Shown: positions 1 through 6,109 of the stretch, in pieces
Numbering within the stretch: position 1 is the first letter of the stretch
Layout of the letters: every line of letters begins with the position of its first letter
Assembly: GCA_964477735.1 (NCBI GenBank)
Contig: CAYZFD010000054.1
Location: 1 to 8,418, forward strand
DNA length: 8,418 bases
Source: CAYZFD01 sp964477735
GTDB lineage: Bacteria > Bacteroidota > Bacteroidia > Flavobacteriales > Flavobacteriaceae
Direction: 5' to 3'
Translations under genes and position numbers: made by a program
Notes under the pieces: generated by a model
What the model was told of the DNA's origin: nothing
Seen by the model: the letters and a program-made list of their open reading frames with translations, nothing else
The model's database searches: none

Positions 1-200
1 CAAGAGATTTTTTACTCACATGCGTATAAATCTCTGTGGTTTTGGAACTACCATGCCCCAATAACTTCTGAAAGTATCTTAAATACTGTACCCCTTTTTT
101 GAACTTTGATTAACGCAATCAAGTCCTCATCAAAGTTAAAATCAACTTTAACAATCGGTTGTTGTCGGTGTGTGCTGGGTGTGGGTTGTAGATAATTCAT
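1..200 (-). pseudogene. Tyrosine recombinase/integrase remnant, internally deleted and frameshifted, runs off left edge
   Basis: Read on the minus strand from the ATG at 200, the frame gives MNYLQPTPSTHRQQPIVKV followed by DFNFDEDLIALIKVQKRGT. This resembles the N-terminal SAM-like domain start of Bacteroidota phage-type integrases. Near position 85 one extra T shifts the frame. Skipping that base restores GTDLRYFQKLLGHG and then SSKTTEIYTHVSKKSL, the C-terminal catalytic block of the family, with the LLGH histidine and the nucleophilic tyrosine in EIYTHV. An intact enzyme has roughly 250 or more residues between these two blocks, including the catalytic Arg and the HxxR motif, and all of that is missing. 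The unshifted frame ends at a TAG after GAW (near 53-55). So this is an internal deletion plus a single-base insertion and cannot be an active recombinase. The 3' end lies outside the window. Family assignment is recognition by eye; the C-terminal block is very typical. Confidence 0.82.
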
Positions 201-244
201 AAAATGGGGCAAACAAAATAAGATTTGTTTAGGGCTAAGTTAAC

Positions 245-279
245 AAAAAAAATAAACCCCTACCAAACCACGGGCGTTT
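245..279 (-). terminator. Candidate intrinsic terminator of ung
   Basis: On the minus strand AAAC-g-CCC (279-272, one bulged G) can pair with GGGGTTT (260-254) around an 11-nt loop. It is followed after A-T by eight consecutive T residues (252-245). The stem overlaps the last codons and the stop of ung. This is a hairpin plus U-tract arrangement, though the stem is short and bulged. It would separate ung transcription from the recombinase remnant downstream. Confidence 0.45.
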
Positions 280-925
280 TCCCCTGTTGTGCTAGCCAAG
301 CATTGCATTTGTTGAAATGATCGTTCCCGAACCAATAGCCTCTGTTGGCACTCAGGGGCGAGGGGTGTCCTGAGGTGAGAATGTGGTGTTTGTTGGGGTC
401 TATGAGAGTAGTTTTCTTTTTGGCATAGCCCCCCCATAGCAGAAAAACAATACCTTCTTTTTGGTTTGAAAGCTGTTGAATTACGGCATCGGTAAAAGTT
501 TCCCAACCTTTGTTTTGATGACTGCCCGCTTGGTGAGCTTTCACGGTCAATATGGCATTGAGCAACAAAACCCCCTGAGAAGCCCAAGGGCTTAGATCGC
601 CACTTTTGGGGTATGGTTTTCCTGTTTGCGATTCTATTTCCTTAAAGATATTCCCCAAAGAAGGCGGGTGTGGCTGCCCGTCGGCCACAGAAAAGCACAA
701 ACCGTTGGCCTGACCAGGTCCGTGGTAGGGGTCTTGTCCCAAGATCACCACTTTGAGCTTGTGAAGTGGGCAAGCATCGAAAGCTGCAAAAATCTTCGAA
801 GCAGGCGGATAGCAAACCTCTGATTTGTAGGCATGGCGAACAAAAACCGTTAAATCCCGAAATGCTTGGGTGTGAAAGAGTGGTTCGAGCATCGACTTCC
901 AAGCAGCATCCATTCGTACGTTCAT
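260..925 (-). CDS. ung: Uracil-DNA glycosylase, family 1
   Basis: This enzyme excises uracil from DNA, arising from dUTP incorporation or cytosine deamination, leaving an abasic site for base-excision repair; it is cytoplasmic and needs no cofactor. With the start at 925 the protein has 221 residues, normal for the family. The key motifs are all present: GQDPYHGPGQA (residues 63-73, catalytic Asp65 as water activator), LLLN with Asn123 for uracil recognition, and HPSPLSA with His187 in the minor-groove loop. The frame is open further upstream to 1039, but that extension is low-complexity, unlike Ung N-termini, and runs back through mutS2. The ATG at 925 (MNVRMDAAWKSM) aligns with usual family starts; a second ATG at 913 is possible. 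It diverges from mutS2 across 37 bp and is followed by a candidate terminator. Function is certain by motif. Confidence 0.97.
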   Translation of the reverse strand: MNVRMDAAWKSMLEPLFHTQAFRDLTVFVRHAYKSEVCYPPASKIFAAFDACPLHKLKVVILGQDPYHGPGQANGLCFSVADGQPHPPSLGNIFKEIESQTGKPYPKSGDLSPWASQGVLLLNAILTVKAHQAGSHQNKGWETFTDAVIQQLSNQKEGIVFLLWGGYAKKKTTLIDPNKHHILTSGHPSPLSANRGYWFGNDHFNKCNAWLAQQGKTPVVW

Positions 926-935
926 CGTTTTTGTG

Positions 936-943
936 TACTTTTG
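936..943 (+). promoter_or_regulatory. -7 box (TACTTTTG) of the mutS2 promoter
   Basis: Exact match to TAnnTTTG. The start of transcription would fall around 947-950, so translation must begin later. This argues against the GTG at 933 and for the TTG at 963. No good -33 TTTG is visible at the usual ~19-bp spacing, only TTCG near 913-916. Confidence 0.6.
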
Positions 944-947
944 GGCA

Positions 948-955
948 CTAAAGTA
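948..955 (-). promoter_or_regulatory. Probable -7 box (TACTTTAG) of the ung promoter
   Basis: Seven of eight positions match TAnnTTTG on the minus strand, 22 bp upstream of the ung ATG. A TTTTG lies upstream at 974-970, but the spacing of 14 bp is shorter than usual. The box faces the mutS2 -7 box, and the shared TACTTT/AAAGTA arms form a small dyad (936-941 and 950-955). Confidence 0.4.
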
Positions 956-962
956 TAAAAAA

Positions 963-3119
963 TTGCTACCAAAACAGTCGATCAAAGATTTGGAGTTTGA
1001 CTTGGTATTGCAACAGCTCGCGCAGCTTTGTGTTACCATGCCTGGAAAAGAATATGCTTTAAAGTTGCAACCCTCAACAGATTTCGATTTTGTTGAAACA
1101 GCCCTACTGAGAACAAATGAATTTAGGGCCTCTTTCTCAAGAGAAACACGAATTCCAAATCATGGCTTTCAATCTGTGGCAAAAGCCTTATCCTTTTTGA
1201 AAATCGAAAACAGTCGCTTGGATATCGAAGGCTTTCGAAACATCAAACATTTGGTAGATACTTGCCTATTGTTACAAAAGTTTTTTAAAAAGCATCAGGA
1301 GCTCTACCCCAAACTCTATGCCTTGGTGTTGCCCATTGAAGTTGATAAAGAAGTGTCGAAAGCCATTGATGACGTCATCGATCGATTTGGTGAAATTAAA
1401 AACAATGCTTCGGACGAACTCAGAATCATTCGTCGAGAAATTGAGGCCATAAAAGGAAAAATTGGTCAAAGTTTTGGCGCAGCACTCTCTCGCTATCAGG
1501 CATCGGGGTTTTTAGACGAAATTAAAGAATCTGTCCTCGACAATCGTAGGGTGTTGGCTGTGAAAGCCATGTATCGTAAAAAGGTGAAAGGCGTGGTGAT
1601 GGGAAGTTCAAAAACAGGAAGCATTGTGTATGTTGAGCCCGATGCCACTCAAAAGCTCAATCGAAATCTGCAAAACCTCCTTTTCGAAGAACAGGAAGAA
1701 ATTCAACGGATTTTATTAACCCTAAGCCACTTTGTTAGGCCCTATAATGTTGCTCTAGCCGCCCAAGAAGCCTACCTCACAGAATTGGACTTGATCGCCG
1801 CCAAGGCTACCTATGGCAAAAATATCCAAGGTTGCATGCCCAAGTTGGTCAAAGAGAAAGAAGTAGAATGGATCAAAGCCTACCACCCCCTCCTCTACCT
1901 ATCTAATAAGAGCAAAGGCGAAACTACTGTGCCTCAAACCATTGGACTCCACCAGCAAAATCGAATCATTGTGATTTCTGGACCCAACGCCGGTGGAAAA
2001 AGCATTACACTTAAAACAGTTGGACTTTTACAGCTGATGTTGCAATCGGGCATGCAAGTTCCCGTTCATGAAAGCAGCAGAAGCTGTGTGTTTAAAAAAA
2101 TATTGACAGATATTGGTGACAATCAATCTATTGAAAACCACTTGAGCACCTACAGTTATCGCCTCAAAAACATGAACCGGTTTTTAAAAAAATGTAACAA
2201 AAACACCTTGTTTTTGATCGACGAATTTGGCACAGGTTCCGATCCTGAGCTGGGTGGAGCTTTGGCCGAAATATTCTTAGAAGTTTTCCACGAGCAAGAG
2301 GCTTTTGGCATCATCACCACACATTATAGCAATTTGAAACTCTTGGCCGAAGAAACGCCTAACATGACCAATGCCAACATGCAATTTGACAACCGTAATC
2401 TGCAACCTACCTATCAACTTACTCTGGGAGAAGCTGGCAGTTCATTCACTTTTGAAGTGGCTCAGAAAAACGGCATTCCGTTTAGTTTAATCAATCGAGC
2501 GAAGAAAAAAATCGAAAGTGGAAAAGTTCGGTTTGATGCCAGCATCGCCAAGATGCAAAAAGAACGCAGCAGGCTCACCAAAACTTCTGAAGCCCTTAAA
2601 ATTGAGGAACAAAAAGCCGCACGATCAAGTGCTGAAATGGAAAATTTAAACCTAAAGCTTAAAGACAAATTGTTGAACTATCAAGAAATGTATGACGCCC
2701 ATCAACGCATGATTGTTTTAGGCAACAAGCTTAATGAGTTGGCAGAGGAATATTATTTGCACGGCAAAAAACGAAACCTAGTCTCTGCGCTCCTACAGAT
2801 CGTTGAAACCGAAAATGCCAAAAGAAAAGTCACTGATGCCAAAAAAATCAAGGCTGCACGTGCCCAAAAGAAAGCCTTGACAGAAGTGTTTCATAAAGAA
2901 GTTGAAAAGATTCGTGTCGAAAAAAAGAAACAAGAAGCGAAGCCTTTACCCCCAAAACCCCGACCTGAATTTAAGCTTGGCGATCAGGTGAGAATGACTG
3001 ATGGAAAAGCAGTAGGCACCATTGATGTTATAGAGAAAAAAAGGGCTGTTGTCAACTATGGCTTGTTCACCACTCAGGTGAGCTTAGATGCTTTGGAATT
3101 GGTAAGTGCTAAAAAATGA
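963..3119 (+). CDS. mutS2: MutS2 family ATPase without Smr domain
   Basis: MutS2 proteins are dimeric DNA-binding ATPases related to mismatch-repair MutS but lacking its mismatch-reading N-terminal domain; they are linked to control of recombination and, in Bacillus, to collided ribosomes. From TTG at 963 the protein is 718 residues. It shows a core and clamp region (about 1-320), Walker A GPNAGGKS (340-347), Walker B LFLIDEFGTGSD (Asp420) with the helix ELGGALAEIFLE, then THYSNLKLLAEE. A long Lys/Glu-rich coiled coil follows (about 515-580), then a basic linker ending KPLPPKPRPEF (to about 670), and a KOW/SH3-like tail (FKLGDQVRMTDGKAVGTID). There is no C-terminal Smr nuclease domain, unlike Bacillus MutS2, so nicking is not expected; I believe this short form is common in Flavobacteriia. 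TTG at 963 was chosen because the alternative GTG at 933 sits upstream of the -7 box and MLPKQSIKDLEF matches relatives in length. The stop overlaps the next gene. Confidence 0.93.
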   Translation: MLPKQSIKDLEFDLVLQQLAQLCVTMPGKEYALKLQPSTDFDFVETALLRTNEFRASFSRETRIPNHGFQSVAKALSFLKIENSRLDIEGFRNIKHLVDTCLLLQKFFKKHQELYPKLYALVLPIEVDKEVSKAIDDVIDRFGEIKNNASDELRIIRREIEAIKGKIGQSFGAALSRYQASGFLDEIKESVLDNRRVLAVKAMYRKKVKGVVMGSSKTGSIVYVEPDATQKLNRNLQNLLFEEQEEIQRILLTLSHFVRPYNVALAAQEAYLTELDLIAAKATYGKNIQGCMPKLVKEKEVEWIKAYHPLLYLSNKSKGETTVPQTIGLHQQNRIIVISGPNAGGKSITLKTVGLLQLMLQSGMQVPVHESSRSCVFKKILTDIGDNQSIENHLSTYSYRLKNMNRFLKKCNKNTLFLIDEFGTGSDPELGGALAEIFLEVFHEQEAFGIITTHYSNLKLLAEETPNMTNANMQFDNRNLQPTYQLTLGEAGSSFTFEVAQKNGIPFSLINRAKKKIESGKVRFDASIAKMQKERSRLTKTSEALKIEEQKAARSSAEMENLNLKLKDKLLNYQEMYDAHQRMIVLGNKLNELAEEYYLHGKKRNLVSALLQIVETENAKRKVTDAKKIKAARAQKKALTEVFHKEVEKIRVEKKKQEAKPLPPKPRPEFKLGDQVRMTDGKAVGTIDVIEKKRAVVNYGLFTTQVSLDALELVSAKK

Positions 3120-3523
3120 AAACACAACCCTCCCAACCGGTTGTTTTTTATGACAACAACTGTGGTTTTTGCCAACGAAGTGTTCAGCTTATTTTAAAAC
3201 TAGACAAAAAACAACAATTTTTATTTGCGCCTTTGGATGGCGAAACAGCCCATCAATTTGCCTTAGAACGAAATTTCTCGTTAACCAACACTGATAGTCT
3301 GATTTTTTGGATCCCTACTAAAGCCTATTGGATGAAATCTACTGCAGTATTTGAAATAGCTTCAAGACTTCCTGCGCCTTGGTTTTTGGTGGGTGTATTT
3401 AAATACCTTCCTCGATTTTGGATGGATTTCATTTATGATTTAATAGCCAAAAATCGAAGTCGTTTTAGTTCATCAAATTGTCGTATTCCTACCACAGTAG
3501 AAAGTCGAAGATTTTTAAAGTAA
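3116..3523 (+). CDS. DCC-family thiol-disulfide oxidoreductase-like protein (DUF393)
   Basis: A 135-residue protein of the DCC/DUF393 family, a thioredoxin-like group named for a conserved Asp-x-x-Cys-x-x-Cys near the N-terminus. Here VVFYDNNCGFC gives Asp13, Cys16 and Cys19. Later conserved features are present: FAPLDGE (a strand after the first helix), the aromatic WFLVGVFKYLPRFWMDFIYDLIAKNR segment in two parts, and a C-terminal NCRIPT with a third cysteine (Cys122). The family is predicted to do thiol-disulfide chemistry, but substrates are generally unknown. There is no signal peptide, so it is probably cytoplasmic. The ATG overlaps the mutS2 TGA as ATGA, so it is very likely co-transcribed and translationally coupled. 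Whether it works with MutS2 is inference only. It ends 10 bp from the convergent symporter gene. Confidence 0.9.
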   Translation: MKTQPSQPVVFYDNNCGFCQRSVQLILKLDKKQQFLFAPLDGETAHQFALERNFSLTNTDSLIFWIPTKAYWMKSTAVFEIASRLPAPWFLVGVFKYLPRFWMDFIYDLIAKNRSRFSSSNCRIPTTVESRRFLK

Positions 3524-3532
3524 AACTTTAAA
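3514..3532. terminator. AT-rich hairpin between convergent genes
   Basis: TTTAAAGT-AAA-ACTTTAAA is a perfect 8-bp inverted repeat with a 3-nt loop. It overlaps the stop codon of the DCC gene and precedes the symporter stop by one base. It could act as a bidirectional terminator for the two converging units, but the stem has only two G-C pairs and the following T-tracts are short, so efficiency is doubtful. Confidence 0.4.
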
Positions 3533-3533
3533 T

Positions 3534-4838
3534 TTACTTCTTGTAATGATCATCCCAGTGTTTTTCATTTGGATGCTTTTTAAGCTTGCCCATCATCTTT
3601 GCGACGATCATAGAAACTGTAGCATCACCCGTAACATTGACGCTGGTGCGGCACATATCGAGAGGCCTATCTACGGCAAAAATGAGGGCCAAACCAGCTT
3701 CAGGAATACCGGCTTGAGCCAAAACAATAACAAGCATAACCATTCCAGCTCCAGGCACAGCAGCCGACCCTATAGAGGCTAGGGTAGCCGTGGCAATAAT
3801 GCCAATTTGGGCACTTAAACTTAGTTCCATTCCAAATGCTTGTGCAATAAATACAGCGGCAACAGCCTGATAAAGACTGGTGCCATCCATGTTGATGGTA
3901 GCGCCTATAGGGAGCACAAAGCTGCTCACTTCTTCATCTACCCCTAGATGCTCTTGTACTCTTTCCATCGTCACAGGAAGGGTAGCAGCACTAGAACTGG
4001 TAGAAAAGCCTAGCAATTGCGCTGGAGCAATGCCATTAAAAAAGAATTTTGGCGTTCGTTTGGTAATGATCCATACCAAAAATATGTAAAACAAAAGCAT
4101 TACAGCAAGCCCAAGTAAAACCGTAAGTCCATAAAAACCAAGTGCCTTGAATAGATCAGCACTTGGGGCTTCAACAACAAGTGCAGCCAGCAACGCAAAA
4201 ACGCCATAGGGCGCAGCCATCATAATTAGATCCACCAACTTGAGGATGATTTCATTAAAGGCATCGAAGAAATCTTTGACTGATTTGGCTTTTTTACTTG
4301 GAATTAATATCAAACCTATCCCAAAAAATAAAGCAAAAAAGATGACTTGAAGCATTTTTCCATTATCTGTTGTAGCCGCAAAAATGTTGTCGGGAACAAT
4401 GTCTATCAAAGCTTGAAGGGGCCCTGCTTGCTTTTGTTGTTCTGCAACAGCCTGTTTTTCTGCAGCACTATCAGCGTATGCCAGCACAAGCTCTTCTCTA
4501 GTTTGGTTGCTGATGCTTTCACCTGGTTTAATGAGGTTTACGGCCACCAAGCCCGTACTCACAGCTAAAAGGGTGGTGACAAGATAAATGGCAATCGTTC
4601 TGCCTCCCATAGCCGAAAGTGTTGAAATGTCTTTAAGATCTGAAACGCCTTTGATTAACGAGGCCAAAATCAAGGGAACTGCAATGAGTTTAAGTAAATT
4701 AATAAAGATTGTACCAAAGGGTTTAATCCAATCGACAATTAAATTTTTACCAAAACTAAATTGTAACATAAGAAAAGCAAATAGAACACCGGCCAACATA
4801 CCGAGTAGAATTTGCCAGTGTAGGGCAAGTTTTTTCAT
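3534..4838 (-). CDS. Dicarboxylate/amino acid:cation symporter, glutamate/aspartate (GltP/GltPh) type
   Basis: Inner-membrane secondary transporter of the DAACS family, taking up acidic amino acids with Na+ or H+. The 434-residue protein starts MKKLALHWQILLGMLAGVLFA. Hallmarks in order are a hydrophilic 3-4 loop rich in Ala/Glu/Gln (about 115-140), hairpin HP1 with the Ser-rich SSSAATLP (281-288), TM7 with NMDGT (316-320), HP2 ASIGSAAVPGAG (354-365), and TM8 with DRPLDMCRTSVNVTGDA. In TM8, Asp394, Arg397, Asn401 and Asp405 are kept. The Arg that binds the substrate side-chain carboxylate and the Asp that binds its amino group favour glutamate or aspartate over neutral amino acids or C4-dicarboxylates (DctA-type proteins differ here). 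It follows aroC by 9 bp on the same strand, with no promoter of its own visible, so it is probably the second gene of an operon. Exact substrate and coupling ion are inferred. Confidence 0.92.
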   Translation of the reverse strand: MKKLALHWQILLGMLAGVLFAFLMLQFSFGKNLIVDWIKPFGTIFINLLKLIAVPLILASLIKGVSDLKDISTLSAMGGRTIAIYLVTTLLAVSTGLVAVNLIKPGESISNQTREELVLAYADSAAEKQAVAEQQKQAGPLQALIDIVPDNIFAATTDNGKMLQVIFFALFFGIGLILIPSKKAKSVKDFFDAFNEIILKLVDLIMMAAPYGVFALLAALVVEAPSADLFKALGFYGLTVLLGLAVMLLFYIFLVWIITKRTPKFFFNGIAPAQLLGFSTSSSAATLPVTMERVQEHLGVDEEVSSFVLPIGATINMDGTSLYQAVAAVFIAQAFGMELSLSAQIGIIATATLASIGSAAVPGAGMVMLVIVLAQAGIPEAGLALIFAVDRPLDMCRTSVNVTGDATVSMIVAKMMGKLKKHPNEKHWDDHYKK

Positions 4839-4847
4839 GGGATAAGT

Positions 4848-5912
4848 TTAAAGTTGAATGGTTTTATTAATTAAAGTGAAATCGGCCAAAACAAGAGCAG
4901 CCATGGCCTCAACTATAGGCACAGCTCTTGGCACCACACAGGGGTCGTGCCTCCCCTTTCCTTGCATGGTCACCTTCTCCCCTTTTTTATTGATGGTTTC
5001 TTGATCTTGCATAATGGTAGCAACTGGCTTAAAGGCCACTTTGAAGTAAATGTCCATACCGTTGCTTATCCCCCCTTGGATGCCTCCTGAGTGGTTGGTT
5101 TGCGTGCTTCCATCTTCATTAAAAAGGTCGTTATGTTCACTTCCTTTTCGAGTAGCCCCTGCAAAACCACTACCATACTCAAATCCTTTTACGGCATTGA
5201 TAGACAGCATGGCTTTTCCCAGCTCGGCATGAAGTTTGTCGAAAACAGGTTCTCCTAGACCCACAGGGACATTTTCAATCACACAACTCACCACTCCCCC
5301 TACGGTATCGCCCTCTTTTCTAATTTGTTTGATGTATTGTTCCATCTCTGAAGCCTTTTGGGCATCGGGACAACGAACAGGATTGTTTTCGATTTCAGTG
5401 AAATCGAGTGTGGTGTAATTTTCAGTGAGTTTTAGCGGCCCAACGGCAGAAACATAGGCCGTAATTTTAATATTTTTTAAAAATTGTTTGGCTATGGCTC
5501 CCGCCACTACCCGACTGGCTGTTTCTCGTGCTGAACTCCTACCTCCACCTCGATAGTCTCTGTGTCCATATTTTTGATCGTAGACATAATCGGCATGTGA
5601 AGGTCTATAACTGTCTTTGATGTGGCTGTAGTCTTTCGACTTTTGGTTGGTGTTGTGAATCACAAAACCTATGGGGGCTCCGGTGGTTTTTCCTTCAAAA
5701 ACACCTGATAGAAAAGTAACTGTATCGGGTTCTTTGCGTTGCGTCACTATGGCCGACTGTCCAGGTTTTCTTCTGTCTAACTCCTGCTGAATGGCCTCTA
5801 AGTCAAGTGTTAATCCTGATGGGCAGCCATCAACAACCCCCCCAATGGCAGCGCCATGAGACTCACCAAAAGTGCTTAATCTGAACAAGTTGCCGATTAT
5901 ATTTCCAGCCAT
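4848..5912 (-). CDS. aroC: Chorismate synthase
   Basis: Last step of the shikimate pathway: converts 5-enolpyruvylshikimate-3-phosphate to chorismate with loss of phosphate, needing reduced FMN; cytoplasmic homotetramer. The product is the precursor of aromatic amino acids, folate and menaquinone. From the ATG at 5912 it is 354 residues, the usual size. Signatures are TFGESHG (14-20, with the conserved His19), RRKPGQS, RPSHADYVYDQKYGHRDYRGGG in two adjoining parts, GRSSARETASRVVAGA, GSEHND, HSGGIQGG, and GRHDPCVVPRAVP (RHDPC at 321-325). The ATG at 5912 begins MAGNIIGNLFRLSTFG, matching relatives; the in-frame ATG at 5930 lies inside the -7 box and would add six residues not found in the family. 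It heads a probable operon with the symporter and diverges from the TlpA-like gene. Confidence 0.97.
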   Translation of the reverse strand: MAGNIIGNLFRLSTFGESHGAAIGGVVDGCPSGLTLDLEAIQQELDRRKPGQSAIVTQRKEPDTVTFLSGVFEGKTTGAPIGFVIHNTNQKSKDYSHIKDSYRPSHADYVYDQKYGHRDYRGGGRSSARETASRVVAGAIAKQFLKNIKITAYVSAVGPLKLTENYTTLDFTEIENNPVRCPDAQKASEMEQYIKQIRKEGDTVGGVVSCVIENVPVGLGEPVFDKLHAELGKAMLSINAVKGFEYGSGFAGATRKGSEHNDLFNEDGSTQTNHSGGIQGGISNGMDIYFKVAFKPVATIMQDQETINKKGEKVTMQGKGRHDPCVVPRAVPIVEAMAALVLADFTLINKTIQL

Positions 5913-5927
5913 ATCATTTGTTTTAAA

Positions 5928-5935
5928 CAAAAATA
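5928..5935 (-). promoter_or_regulatory. -7 box (TATTTTTG) of the aroC promoter
   Basis: Exact TAnnTTTG match on the minus strand, ending 15 bp before the aroC ATG at 5912 and implying a short leader of about 11 nt. The -33 element is weak: a T-rich GGTTTT sits at about the right distance. The box overlaps the upstream in-frame ATG at 5930, which helps reject that start. Confidence 0.55.
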
Positions 5936-6039
5936 CAACGAATCTATGGGATAATAAAACCGATTCAAAGAAGTAAAATCTAGGATTGAAAAAAATTCAG
6001 AATTTTGAAATTTAATTAAAAGACCAAAGCAAACTAATG

Positions 6040-6073
6040 TTTCAAAAGTGAAATAGAAAATGTACTTTTGAAA
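6040..6073. repeat. Perfect 10-bp inverted repeat framing the TlpA-like gene promoter
   Basis: TTTCAAAAGT (6040-6049) and its exact reverse complement ACTTTTGAAA (6064-6073) are separated by 14 nt. The left arm covers the -33 position and the right arm covers most of the -7 box, so a dimeric regulator bound here would occlude the promoter. The TTTTGAAA core recurs once more upstream at 6003-6010. Could be chance in AT-rich DNA. Confidence 0.5.
6063..6070 (+). promoter_or_regulatory. -7 box (TACTTTTG) of the TlpA-like gene promoter
   Basis: Exact TAnnTTTG match, with TTTC at the -33 position (6040-6043) separated by 19 nt, the normal spacing. Transcription would begin about 6075, giving a leader of about 35 nt to the ATG at 6110. 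Of the promoters in this window it fits the consensus best. Confidence 0.65.
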
Positions 6074-6109
6074 TTATTTTTGAATTTGAAAAACAATAAA
6101 CAAAATCCA

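Noticed and set aside
1..259. tRNA gene or attachment repeats beside the recombinase remnant, or a CRISPR array anywhere in the window.
   Set aside because: No cloverleaf, no tRNA-like T-loop and no direct repeats of useful length were seen; no regularly spaced repeats exist in the intergenic regions.
933..962. GTG at 933 as start of mutS2.
   Set aside because: It precedes the exact -7 box at 936-943, so the codon would not be in the transcript; the extra ten residues do not match relatives.
926..1039. Upstream extension of ung by 38 residues.
   Set aside because: It reads back through the mutS2 start on the opposite strand, does not resemble Ung N-termini, and would place translation upstream of the likely ung promoter. 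The start at 925 gives the normal length.
2092..2192. A7 tracts in mutS2 as possible phase-variable sites.
   Set aside because: The runs are short, arise from Lys codons in a low-GC genome, and lie in a housekeeping gene. The frame is intact across them.
3534..4838. Naming the symporter dctA (C4-dicarboxylate uptake).
   Set aside because: The TM8 segment DMCRTSVNVTGD has the amino-acid-type Asp/Arg pattern of GltP/GltPh proteins rather than the DctA pattern.
3546..5418. Several open frames of 60-85 codons on the plus strand inside the symporter and aroC genes, and similar short frames opposite mutS2 and ung.
   Set aside because: They are antisense shadows of strongly conserved genes, with no recognisable domains, promoter boxes or hydrophobic patterns of their own.
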